From an uncultured Clostridia bacterium (GTDB lineage Bacteria; Bacillota; Clostridia; Christensenellales; Borkfalkiaceae): 50,850 bases of DNA. Shown here piece by piece: positions 43,256 to 50,850 of the stretch (position 1 is its first letter; each line of letters begins with the position of its first letter). The stretch lies in assembly GCA_949282385.1 (NCBI GenBank), contig CASDOP010000013.1:1-50850 (forward strand). The letters run 5' to 3'. A model generated the notes under the pieces. That model saw only the letters and a list, made by a program, of their open reading frames with translations, had not been told where the DNA came from and ran no database searches. Position numbers and translations under genes: made by a program.

Positions 43256-44635
43256 ATGAAACTGTGGGAAGGGCGCTTCGACGCGCCTACTGCAAAAAAC
43301 GCTGACCTTTTCAACGACTCGCTGCCTTTCGACAAGCAGTTATGGGCTGTGGACATAATGGCTTCCATTGCCCACGCGACAATGCTCGGAAACTGCGGCA
43401 TTATTTCCGAAGACGAAAGCCGCGCGATATGCACGGCGCTCAACGATATTTCCGCAGACATAGAGAGCGGAAAACTTGAAATTTGCGGCGCGGAAGACAT
43501 TCATTCTTTCGTAGAGAACGAACTCGTTTCGCGCATCGGCGACACGGGCAAAAAGCTGCACACTGCACGCTCGCGCAACGACCAGGTTGCGACCGACTTC
43601 CGCCTTTACGTGCGCTCGGCTTTCGACAGCATGAAAGAGAGCCTCGTCTGGCTCGTTCAGTCGCTCACCGACTGCGCTAAAAACGGACTTAAGTACATCA
43701 TGCCCGGTTACACTCACCTGAGAAAGGCGCAGCCCATGTGCGCGGGACACTTCTTTGCGGCGTATGCAGAGATGTTCATGCGCGACCTCGACAGAGTTAC
43801 CTCCTCCCGCGCCCGCGCAAACGTCATGCCCCTCGGCAGCGGCGCGCTTGCGGGCACTTCCTATCCCATAGACCGCGACATTACGTGCAGACTTCTCGAA
43901 TTCGACCGCCCGTGCGAAAATTCTTTAGACGGCGTTTCAGACCGCGACTTTGTGGCGGAATATCTGTTTGACGCCTCTATGGTAATGGCGCACCTGTCGC
44001 GCCTTTGCGAGGACATAATTTTATACTCCACGGAAGAATTCGGATACTTCGAAATCGCCGACGCGTACTCGACAGGCTCTTCCATCATGCCCCAGAAAAA
44101 GAACCCCGACATCCCCGAGCTTATGCGCGGCAAGACGGGACGCGTTTACGGACATCTTATGGCGCTGCTCACGACGATTAAAGCCGTTCCCCTCGCCTAC
44201 AACAAGGATTTGCAGGAGGACAAGGAAGGCTTCTTCGACGCGGAAAGGCAGGTTATAAACAGCCTTAACATCATGGCTGAAATGTTGCCCGAAATCTCGC
44301 TCAAGACCAAAAAGATGGCTAAAGCCGCAGAGAGCGAGTTCTGCTGCGCGACCGACGTTGCCGATTACCTCGCCAAAAAGGGCGTGCCTTTCCGCACGGC
44401 TCACGGCGTTACGGGCAGAATAGTGCGTTGGTGCATTGAAAACAAGCGCACCCTTCAGAACATGACTGCCGAAGAATACAGCTCATTCGACGAACATTTC
44501 GAAAGCGACATAACCGAAGTGGTTAAAGCCCGCGCCTGCGCAGACGCACGCACATCCTACGGCGGTGCTGCCGCGGAATGCGTGAAAGAAAATATAAAAT
44601 CGCTCAGAAAACGCCTCGCAAAATACTGCAAGTAA
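43256..44635 (+). CDS. argH: Argininosuccinate lyase
   Basis: 459 residues. Starts MKLWEGRFDAPTAKNADLFNDS; motifs HTARSRNDQVATD, TYLRKAQPM-like GYTHLRKAQPM, and the fumarase/aspartase signature GSSIMPQKKNPD. Last step of arginine synthesis: argininosuccinate to arginine and fumarate. Stands alone here without other arg genes. Confidence 0.96.
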   Translation: MKLWEGRFDAPTAKNADLFNDSLPFDKQLWAVDIMASIAHATMLGNCGIISEDESRAICTALNDISADIESGKLEICGAEDIHSFVENELVSRIGDTGKKLHTARSRNDQVATDFRLYVRSAFDSMKESLVWLVQSLTDCAKNGLKYIMPGYTHLRKAQPMCAGHFFAAYAEMFMRDLDRVTSSRARANVMPLGSGALAGTSYPIDRDITCRLLEFDRPCENSLDGVSDRDFVAEYLFDASMVMAHLSRLCEDIILYSTEEFGYFEIADAYSTGSSIMPQKKNPDIPELMRGKTGRVYGHLMALLTTIKAVPLAYNKDLQEDKEGFFDAERQVINSLNIMAEMLPEISLKTKKMAKAAESEFCCATDVADYLAKKGVPFRTAHGVTGRIVRWCIENKRTLQNMTAEEYSSFDEHFESDITEVVKARACADARTSYGGAAAECVKENIKSLRKRLAKYCK

Positions 44636-44686
44636 TTTCTGTGCAAAAAAATTTTCCGCCCGCTGAAAATATTTATGTTCAGTAAG

Positions 44687-44721
44687 AAAGCGGCGCCGAT
44701 TTTTAATCGGCGCCGCTTTTT
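44687..44721. terminator. Bidirectional terminator between argH and xre
   Basis: GCGGCGCCGATT/AATCGGCGCCGC with a three-base loop; TTTTT follows on the plus strand. Confidence 0.85.
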
Positions 44722-44933
44722 CAGTCTTCGAAACCGAAAAGATAGTTTGGCGTTACTTCGAAAATTTCGCAAAGCTTCAAAATCTGACCGTAATTAAGCT
44801 CGTACACACCGTTTTCAAAGCGGCTGTATTGCTGCTGCGTCATCAGCATAAGCTTAGCCACCTCGCTCTGCGTAAGCCCCTTGCTTTTCCTTGCTGTTTT
44901 TATGTTGTTTCCTACCGCCTTTGCCGTCTCCAT
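44721..44933 (-). CDS. Xre-family transcription regulator, 70 aa
   Basis: Single helix-turn-helix domain: NNIKTARKSKGLTQSEVAKLMLMTQQQYSRFENGVYELNYGQILKLCEIFEVTPNYLFGFE, the cI/Xre pattern with no extra domain. A 13-bp inverted repeat lies 16-51 bases before its start, a likely operator for its own control. No toxin or other partner gene is next to it. Confidence 0.9.
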   Translation of the reverse strand: METAKAVGNNIKTARKSKGLTQSEVAKLMLMTQQQYSRFENGVYELNYGQILKLCEIFEVTPNYLFGFED

Positions 44934-44948
44934 ATATTGAACATATCA

Positions 44949-44984
44949 CTTTGTGATGTAAAACAGTTGACTTACATCACAAAG
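44949..44984. promoter_or_regulatory. Xre operator, 13-bp inverted repeat
   Basis: CTTTGTGATGTAA (44949-44961) and TTACATCACAAAG (44972-44984) are perfect inverted copies 10 bases apart. The spacing places the two centres about two DNA turns apart. Confidence 0.75.
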
Positions 44985-45332
44985 AGATGTATCGTTAATA
45001 TAAGAAAGATAGAAATTTCGGCAATTTTGCCATGCATTGCCACGACAAACTATTTGCAAAAATTTATGCCGGTCGCAAAAAATAAAACTCCATTGTCCGC
45101 ACGGCAAAACCTGCGAAAAAATGCGACACGGATTACATTTTTTAATTTTGCAAACAGACCGCGCCTAACGCGCTGATTATTGACAAAATTAAAAATTCAA
45201 TACGCGCCCGTCGGCAGTTTAGGGGTAAAATAAATTTGTAAATAAAGCAATTAATAAAGACAACTTTGCGTTTCAGGATTTTCCGACCTGTGCGCTGATA
45301 ATACGCGCATTGTTACCCATCTCAATGCAAAT

Positions 45333-45362
45333 AAAAAGCCGCGTTTTTTGACGCGGCTTTTT
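45333..45362. terminator. Bidirectional terminator after the aminotransferase gene
   Basis: AAAAAGCCGCG-TTTTTTGA-CGCGGCTTTTT. Confidence 0.85.
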
Positions 45363-45365
45363 ATT

Positions 45366-46550
45366 TTACTTTTCATAGCTTTGCGCAAGCGCTTTGAACG
45401 CGGGCAGAGATTTTTCAATCATTTCAGGCGATACGCAGTAAGATATTCGCACATACCCTTCCACTCCGAAAGATTTTGCCGAAACGAGCAGAAGTTCGTA
45501 CTTTTTTGCTCTCTCGGCGAAGGCATCCGAATTTTCTTCCAATGTTTTAACGAAGAGATAGAAAGCTCCGTCGGGACGGACGACTTCGTAGCCGTATGAT
45601 GTGAGCGCGGAAACGAGCGTGTCGCGGTTGCGCTCGTAGACGGACACGTCCGAAGTTTTTCCTATGACCTTTTTTACCATCATCTGGAAGAGCGAAGGCG
45701 CGCAGACATAACCCAGCGCCCTGCCCGCACCGCAGATTGCGGCATAGACCTTTGCCGCCTCGCTCATGCGGGGGCTTACAGCTATATAGCCTATTCTTTC
45801 GCCGGGAAGAGAGAGCGATTTGGAGAATGAGTAGCACACAAGGCTTTCTGCGTAATAGTTCATGATATAAGGAACTTTTACGCCGCCGTAAGTAAGCTCG
45901 CGATAGGGCTCGTCGGATATGAGATATATGGTCTGACCATTTTCCTTACATTCCTGTAAAATCTTACATAATCCCTTTATCTTGTCCTCGGTATAGACGA
46001 TGCCCGAGGGATTGTTGGGGGAATTTAACAAAATCGCCTTGGTTGAAGGGGTTATAGCCCTTTTTATGGCATCTAAGTCGGGCTGAAAGCTGCCTTCCTC
46101 GCCCATTACAGGAACAAGCTTTCCGCGGGCATGCTCGACGAACACCCTGTATTCGGGGAAGAAGGGCGCAACGGTTATAACCTCGTCGCCCTCGCACAGC
46201 AACGCGTTGAGCGTTATGCACAGCGACGCCGCCGCGCCGCACGTCATATATATTAGGTCGGGCGAAATGTTCGCGCCAAAGTTCTTATTTATGTAGTCGG
46301 ACACGGCTTTTCTTACGGAAAAATCGCCCTGCGCGGAAGTATAGCCGTGAACTTTAACCTCGTCTTCTTCCTGCAGAATGGAAATGAGAGCCTTGTTTAC
46401 TTCCTCGGGGGGAGCGACGCTGGGATTGCCGAGGGAAAAATCGAAAACATTGTCTTCGCCTATCTGCGCTTTGCGTTTTTTGCCGTATTCGAACAGCTCG
46501 CGGATGACCGAGCGAACCGAACCGAGCTGCACACTTGTTTCATTTATCAT
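45366..46550 (-). CDS. Pyridoxal-phosphate aminotransferase, class I
   Basis: 394 residues. Motifs: FSLGNPSVAPPEEVNKAL, YTSAQGDFSVRKAV, NSPNNPSG, SDEPYRELTYGG, and the PLP lysine in CYSFSKSLSLPGERIGY. Fits the aspartate/alanine-type aminotransferases of fold type I. The exact amino-acid substrate cannot be told from sequence. Own terminator; no operon partners. Confidence 0.9.
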   Translation of the reverse strand: MINETSVQLGSVRSVIRELFEYGKKRKAQIGEDNVFDFSLGNPSVAPPEEVNKALISILQEEDEVKVHGYTSAQGDFSVRKAVSDYINKNFGANISPDLIYMTCGAAASLCITLNALLCEGDEVITVAPFFPEYRVFVEHARGKLVPVMGEEGSFQPDLDAIKRAITPSTKAILLNSPNNPSGIVYTEDKIKGLCKILQECKENGQTIYLISDEPYRELTYGGVKVPYIMNYYAESLVCYSFSKSLSLPGERIGYIAVSPRMSEAAKVYAAICGAGRALGYVCAPSLFQMMVKKVIGKTSDVSVYERNRDTLVSALTSYGYEVVRPDGAFYLFVKTLEENSDAFAERAKKYELLLVSAKSFGVEGYVRISYCVSPEMIEKSLPAFKALAQSYEK

Positions 46551-46681
46551 AATTCAACCCGCTTAAATTTATTTTTGTATTTTTAATATTATAAACCCTG
46601 CAATTAAAAATGTAAAGCGACATAAATATACAGGTCAGACATACATTCGTTGAATTTATTTTATAACGCGAGGTAAAATAA

Positions 46682-46722
46682 AAGCGGGGCGTGCAAACAT
46701 AATGTTTGCACGCCCCGCTTTT
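46682..46722 (-). terminator. Terminator after sigF
   Basis: AAGCGGGGCGTGCAAACAT pairs with ATGTTTGCACGCCCCGCTT, with T/A-rich flanks on both sides. Confidence 0.85.
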
Positions 46723-46746
46723 ATTTTTATTTTACATAAATGCCGT

Positions 46747-47472
46747 TCAGCCCGTAAGTTTTTTGCGGAACTGCTCCATTATTCGGTTTTCTATGCGCGA
46801 AACCTGCACCTGCGAAACTCCCATCATGGACGCGACTTCCGCCTGCGTCATATCGCGGAAATAGCGCAGGATTATCACCTTTTTATCCCTTTCGGCAAGT
46901 CCCGATATGGCGGAACGCAGTTCCATGAGGTCTATGATTTCCTCCTGATTGTCGTCGGCGGGCAACCTGTCGAGAAGGTACTGCGACTTTTCGTCCTTAT
47001 AGTCCGACTGCGCAAACAGCGAAAGGGGCATTCTGGAAGAACCCATTGTGAACACGACCTCGGCGGGCGGCATGCAGAATTTTTCCGAAATGGTCTTTAT
47101 AGTCGGCTGCGCGCCGTTTGCGGCGGCATACTCTTCGACAAAGGCGTTTATCTTTTTTGCCTCCGCCTTGATGCTGCGGCTGACCTTTATAGAGCCGTCG
47201 TCGCGCATGAAGCGCTTGATTTCGCCCGCAATCATAGGCACGGCATAGGTGGAAAAGCGCACGCCGTAGCTTTTATCGAAGCCGTTTATGGCCTTTAAAA
47301 GCCCCATGCCCGCAAGCTGATAAAGGTCGTCGTATTCGACGCCCTTGCCAAGATACCTTCTTACTATGCTCTTTATGAGATTATCGTTTTCCTTTAAAAG
47401 CATCTCCTTCGCCGCGGCGTCGCCCGCCTTGGCTCTGTCGATGTAAACGTTTGTCGTTTCGACGTCAAGCAT
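46747..47472 (-). CDS. sigF: Forespore sigma factor SigF
   Basis: I start at ATG 47472 (MLDVETTNVYIDRAKAGD), overlapping the spoIIAB stop by eight bases with GTGGAG before it. 241 residues: region 2 (YLGKGVEYDDLYQLAGMGLLKAINGFDKSYGVRFSTYAVPMIAGEIKRFMRDDG), region 3, and region 4 with LSEVASMMGVSQVQVSRIE-type helix-turn-helix (AEVASMMGVSQVQVSRIENRIM). First compartment-specific sigma factor in the forespore. Third gene of spoIIAA-spoIIAB-sigF. Confidence 0.94.
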   Translation of the reverse strand: MLDVETTNVYIDRAKAGDAAAKEMLLKENDNLIKSIVRRYLGKGVEYDDLYQLAGMGLLKAINGFDKSYGVRFSTYAVPMIAGEIKRFMRDDGSIKVSRSIKAEAKKINAFVEEYAAANGAQPTIKTISEKFCMPPAEVVFTMGSSRMPLSLFAQSDYKDEKSQYLLDRLPADDNQEEIIDLMELRSAISGLAERDKKVIILRYFRDMTQAEVASMMGVSQVQVSRIENRIMEQFRKKLTG

Positions 47473-47902
47473 TCTCCACTTCCGCTTCAAATTGTTTGGT
47501 CATGTAAACGACTGTACCCTCGCCCTTTATGGAATTGACTTTGAATTCGTCCATGAAAGTCTGCATGATGGTAAAACCCATGCCCGAGCGTTCGTCTTCA
47601 GGAGAAGTGGTATAGAAAGGCTGAACAGCTTTTTCTATATCGTCTATTCCCCTGCCCGTGTCGCTGACCTTAATATGTAGCGTTCTGTCTTCTATTTCGC
47701 ACTCTATCGTTATCATGCCGAGGTTGCCCCTGTAAGCATGCACCATACAGTTGGTTACCGCCTCCGAAACGGCTGTTTTTACGTCCGAAAGCGACGAAAG
47801 CGAAGGATTTAACTGCACGCAGAACGCCGCGACGGCGTCGCGTGCGAATGCCTGGTTGCATGCAAGAGAATAAAATTGTAATTTGAGATAATTTTTTGTC
47901 AT
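47465..47902 (-). CDS. spoIIAB: Anti-sigma F factor/kinase SpoIIAB
   Basis: 145 residues with GHKL ATPase motifs: N box VSEAVTNCMVHAYRG, G1 DTGRGIDDI, G2 ERSGMGFTIM. Holds SigF inactive and phosphorylates SpoIIAA. Between spoIIAA and sigF. Confidence 0.95.
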   Translation of the reverse strand: MTKNYLKLQFYSLACNQAFARDAVAAFCVQLNPSLSSLSDVKTAVSEAVTNCMVHAYRGNLGMITIECEIEDRTLHIKVSDTGRGIDDIEKAVQPFYTTSPEDERSGMGFTIMQTFMDEFKVNSIKGEGTVVYMTKQFEAEVENA

Positions 47903-47917
47903 ACCTTTCCCGCCTGA

Positions 47918-48229
47918 TTAATCTGCCCTCGGAATGAGCGCGTATATGCCGCTGAGCGACAAAACTTTGTCTGCCGCAAAATTGGGCTTTTCCACCGCGA
48001 GCGGAATGCCCATTTTTTTTGCTTTTTTATACCTGCCGATTAAAAATCCTATGCCCGTTGAATCCATAAATGCAACTTCGGCGAGATTAATTATCACCCT
48101 GTCCGCCGAAGAATTTTCATCGAGCAGTTTATCGCATATCCTGCGTGCGTCGGCGGCGGAATACTCGTCCATGTCGCCGATAAGTTTTATGCGCAGTTCT
48201 GCACCGCAACGCGACGTCTGCACTTTCAC
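47918..48229 (-). CDS. spoIIAA: Anti-anti-sigma factor SpoIIAA
   Basis: 103 residues, STAS domain: LRIKLIGDMDEYSAADARRI and VAFMDSTGIGFLIGRYK, where S in DSTGIG is the expected phosphorylation site. GTG start at 48229 with GGAGGGGG upstream. When unphosphorylated it frees SigF from SpoIIAB. I found no certain SigH promoter in front. Confidence 0.95.
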   Translation of the reverse strand: MKVQTSRCGAELRIKLIGDMDEYSAADARRICDKLLDENSSADRVIINLAEVAFMDSTGIGFLIGRYKKAKKMGIPLAVEKPNFAADKVLSLSGIYALIPRAD

Positions 48230-48330
48230 CTGCCTTACCCCCTCCTTGCGTTTAGCTAAATAGTAATTGATTTTCGCCTGCGTATTACGGCTTATTTTGT
48301 CGTTTTTATACCCATTATGGCATAAAAACT

Positions 48331-48362
48331 GCCGCCGCGCGGGCGTTTGCCCGCGCGGCGGC
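48331..48362. terminator. 14-bp GC-rich hairpin upstream of spoIIAA
   Basis: GCCGCCGCGCGGGC/GCCCGCGCGGCGGC. Very like the stem at 12479-12511. A-rich sequence on both sides. Confidence 0.65.
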
Positions 48363-48391
48363 TATAAAAAAATCAAACATTATATAAAAAA

Positions 48392-48419
48392 CCTCTGCGC
48401 ACAGATATGCGCGCAGAGG
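48392..48419 (-). terminator. Terminator after the pectate lyase gene
   Basis: CCTCTGCGC/GCGCAGAGG with a ten-base loop; TTTTTT follows on the minus strand. Confidence 0.8.
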
Positions 48420-48433
48420 CAAAAATTAATATT

Positions 48434-50850
48434 TTACGCAACCGTAACGGTCATGCCCTTTACGTAGACGGTGGAAGTTGCGCCCCTCTTGAAGAGCAAC
48501 ATTACCGTTCCGTCCTCAGCCGCCGTGAACGTGCATATGTATTCTGCATAGACATTCTGGTCGCCTAAAGTTATGGTCTGCGTCGAAGTATCGGTAACGT
48601 TTGTTCCCGTAACTTTTAAGCTGTTTGCGTTTGCCGAACCGTTAGCCGCATTAACTTTTAAGGTTATCGTCTGCCCTGCCGATACGCTGAAAGTCAGTTT
48701 TACATAAGCAGCGCCGCCGCGGAAGTTAATTCTGTCGTTTTCAACGGTGTATTTGGTCTGATCCGTGCCGCTGTCTATGCCGCCCTCGAAGAAGCCCGTC
48801 TGCGCGCCGTCCCCGAGTACTACCGATGTACCGCTTACAGTGAAGCTGTAGGTCGCGGACTGTGCGGTTTCGCCGCCGGTCTGTCCGCCTTCCTCGCTTC
48901 CGCCCGTCGAACCGCCCTGGTTGCCGCCCGAGGAAGTGCCGCCCGTAAGATTGTCGTTATGATGAAGCGTGCCTGCAACCTGGGGTATGAGCGTAGGCAC
49001 ATCGGCAGTTGAAGTCATCACTTCGACGTCCGAGCACTTGTTCGCGCTGTCGTAGTAGAATGCAGAGCTGTCGGTATCGAAAGCCTTATTGAATATGTTG
49101 TCGTTATCTACAGACTGCGTTCTGGATGAAACCACGGTTACATCGTACTTTGACGTATCGAGTTTAACGCCCGTAAACGTGCAGTTATAAATCTTTGCAA
49201 CGCCGCGCTTACCGTCGCCGTCCTGCGTGGTTACGGGATTTTTCGCGTTTTCGAAATAGCAATTTTCTATTAAAGCGTATGCCCCCGCACGCAACGACAT
49301 GTTGGTACCCGTAGAGCCGTAATAATAGTTGTTGTACATGTGCATGTTAGCCTGTCTGCCGAGGGGAAGACGGCTGGAGCACTTTTCATAGAAATTGTGG
49401 TGGAATGTTACGCAGGCAGTCTTGTTGCTGTCGCTGCCGCCGACAAGCCCCGTTTTATGGTTATTGTAATAGTGGTTATACGAAATTGTCGTATAAGCGC
49501 TGCGCTTTATATCCGTGCCGCCGTCGCCTTCGTGCTTATCCTGCTCGCCGCAGACGTCCCAATAGTTTATACCTTCGTTGAAAGTGTTGTGGTGTATCCA
49601 GATATTCTTGCTGTCGAAGCCGTCTATGGTTGAACTGTCTTTGCTTCCCTCGAAAGAACATGCGTCCTCGGTGTAGTCGTCAAAGGTTATGTTGCGCACC
49701 TCTATAGAATTGCACTTTTTCCAGGTAAGTCCCCACTGGAAGAACTCCGCGTCCTCGCCTATGCCCTCGAGCGTAAGGTTTTCGGCAAGCTCTATGTCGC
49801 ACATATTGTAGTACGAATCGAATTCACCGCCGCTGTACTTAACCTTGTTGGTAAGTCCGTTGAGCTTTGTGGCAACCGAAGTATTGAGCGTATTGTATCC
49901 GCCGCTTATTATGTCCTCTTCGGTGAGCGTGCTTGTCTGGGGCAATGCTTTGCCGTTTGCGCCGATTACATATTCTGCCGTGAGCTTGTTGGAACTGTTA
50001 TATTTCCCGTCTTTATTGTAATCTATCTTATTCCAGGTCGCGGCGGAGATTTTGCCGATAACTCTTATAACTACTGGACTGCTGGTTTTATATGCGTTCT
50101 GAAGAATGCTTACAATACCCTTGTAAGATTTTCCGTTAAGCGTTGCGGTTACCGTATTTTTGGTAGCTTCGGTAACATAAATTACTTCCGCGCCCGACTT
50201 TAAGGTTCCGTCGTCGTTATATGCGCCCACGCCGCTCTTGTTGAAATGAGCATAGCCCGAGCGGTCGTAAGAGGAGATTGCAACGTTCTTGAAATCAATA
50301 ACTTCGCCTGAACTTGTAGTTATTCTGAAATCGTAGTTTGCACCGCCTTTAAGCCCGACTATGTCTGCCCTCGCCGTCGAAGAAGAAATCTGGCGCACGA
50401 GCTGAATATCAACAGCCGTGTAGGATGACGCATTGCTGAGTTTATACTGCACTTTTGATGCGGAAGCCTTGCTGTCCGTCCACTCGAAAGCCGCGCTTTC
50501 GCATGCCGAGCTTGCATATGTAACCGTTTTGACTACGGCAACGAGCTTTGCATAGAGCGTGGTATCTTCAGAGAAAGGCTGCGTGAAATCGTAAGGTTCG
50601 CCCGTGAAATCGGCAGTTTCGTACCAACCCGAAACATAATAGCCGTCTACAACAAGTTCATATGGCTGCGTGCAGGCATCTTTGTCTATCTTTACAGTCG
50701 AAACTATGGAGCTGCCGTTCATGAATGTTACGGTAACCTCTTCCGTTACAACATCGCCGCCTTCTGTGCCGCCGCCTTCTGTGCCGCCGCCTTCTGTGCC
50801 GCCGCCTTCCGTGCCGCCGCCTTCCGTGCCGCCTTCCGTGCCGCCGCCTT
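48434..50850 (-). CDS. Secreted pectate lyase (PL1-like), 5' end outside window
   Basis: The frame is open to the right edge. From the N-terminal side in the window: a linker of GGGTE repeats, an InlB B-repeat-like domain (VTVTFMNGSSIVSTV...GWYETADFTG), a fibronectin-like region, then a parallel beta-helix with family 1 pectate lyase features (IWIHHNTFNEG, DGGTDIKRSAYTTISYNHY, CVTFHHNFYEKCSSRLPLGR). After a Gly/Ser linker comes a C-terminal strand-rich, probably carbohydrate-binding domain. It would cut polygalacturonan outside the cell. The linker and extra domains suggest display on or near the cell surface. Confidence 0.88.
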   Translation of the reverse strand, partial: GGGTEGGTEGGGTEGGGTEGGGTEGGGTEGGDVVTEEVTVTFMNGSSIVSTVKIDKDACTQPYELVVDGYYVSGWYETADFTGEPYDFTQPFSEDTTLYAKLVAVVKTVTYASSACESAAFEWTDSKASASKVQYKLSNASSYTAVDIQLVRQISSSTARADIVGLKGGANYDFRITTSSGEVIDFKNVAISSYDRSGYAHFNKSGVGAYNDDGTLKSGAEVIYVTEATKNTVTATLNGKSYKGIVSILQNAYKTSSPVVIRVIGKISAATWNKIDYNKDGKYNSSNKLTAEYVIGANGKALPQTSTLTEEDIISGGYNTLNTSVATKLNGLTNKVKYSGGEFDSYYNMCDIELAENLTLEGIGEDAEFFQWGLTWKKCNSIEVRNITFDDYTEDACSFEGSKDSSTIDGFDSKNIWIHHNTFNEGINYWDVCGEQDKHEGDGGTDIKRSAYTTISYNHYYNNHKTGLVGGSDSNKTACVTFHHNFYEKCSSRLPLGRQANMHMYNNYYYGSTGTNMSLRAGAYALIENCYFENAKNPVTTQDGDGKRGVAKIYNCTFTGVKLDTSKYDVTVVSSRTQSVDNDNIFNKAFDTDSSAFYYDSANKCSDVEVMTSTADVPTLIPQVAGTLHHNDNLTGGTSSGGNQGGSTGGSEEGGQTGGETAQSATYSFTVSGTSVVLGDGAQTGFFEGGIDSGTDQTKYTVENDRINFRGGAAYVKLTFSVSAGQTITLKVNAANGSANANSLKVTGTNVTDTSTQTITLGDQNVYAEYICTFTAAEDGTVMLLFKRGATSTVYVKGMTVTVA
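50752..50850 (-). repeat. 15-bp tandem repeats coding GGGTE linker
   Basis: Units close to GCCGCCGCCTTCTGT (plus strand), one of them shortened, run off the window edge. They code a flexible linker and may vary in number. Confidence 0.8.

Larger units (their letters stand above)
44934..45365. other. Non-coding stretch upstream of xre
   Basis: Begins with the Xre operator. The rest (44985-45332) is AT-rich, with no credible gene. On the plus strand TTGACT at 44967 with a weak -10 could start a rightward transcript ending at the terminator at 45333, but nothing in it is recognised. Confidence 0.5.

Overview
The window joins two very different stretches of DNA. Positions 1 to about 12000 are AT-rich, packed with small plus-strand genes with GAGGT-type ribosome binding sites, and look like an integrated filamentous (inovirus-like) phage. 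Positions about 12000 to 50850 are GC-richer and carry a conserved set of housekeeping and sporulation genes, almost all on the minus strand. The host set (yabP-yabQ-divIC, sigH, cwlD, spoIIAA-spoIIAB-sigF, the SCIFF peptide with its radical SAM maturase, hemZ, mini-RNase III) points to a spore-forming or ancestrally spore-forming member of Bacillota, class Clostridia. I cannot name a family from the sequence alone.

Prophage (1-12000, left end outside the window). In order: a SprT-like zinc metalloprotease, two tiny proteins, a tRNA-Ser(GCU), a group of small basic or unknown proteins, a membrane-anchored surface protein broken by a single-base frameshift (2565-3673), two more membrane/secreted proteins including a 700-residue candidate adsorption protein, a Zot-type assembly ATPase, further small unknown genes, an HUH replication initiator (9332-10456), a hairpin-rich region that is the best candidate for origin and packaging signal (10457-10760), and an IS30-family transposase. 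Three layers of unexplained structure run through it. An 18-bp palindrome TTGAAAGT-NN-ACTTTCAA occurs at five places. Two minus-strand small RNA genes (about 7928-8010 and 8606-8700) have near-identical upstream DNA, their own promoters and their own terminators. Tandem hairpins each followed by TGTT lie in front of the replication gene and one early gene.

Host part. After a small zinc-ribbon protein and a non-coding stretch come: ppx with an M50-type protease; yabP-yabQ-divIC; typA; an operon mrnC-rlmB-sigH-dnaX-ybaB-recR-gpsA read from one promoter near 22610; cwlD (plus strand); rpsO-pnp; recJ-relA-MBL hydrolase-hemZ; secD-secF; the SCIFF peptide and maturase with a TIGR04086-type membrane protein; and ruvC-ruvA-ruvB-queA-tgt-yajC. 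Then argH (plus strand, divergent from ruvC with overlapping promoters), a Xre regulator with a clear operator, an aminotransferase, the spoIIA operon, and a large secreted pectate lyase running off the right edge.

For novelty, the prophage matters most: paired small RNAs, the palindrome family, a tRNA in a filamentous-phage genome, and an IS30-type enzyme as the only visible candidate for integration. In the host part, a slippery A-AAA-AAG in dnaX predicts a short gamma-like product.
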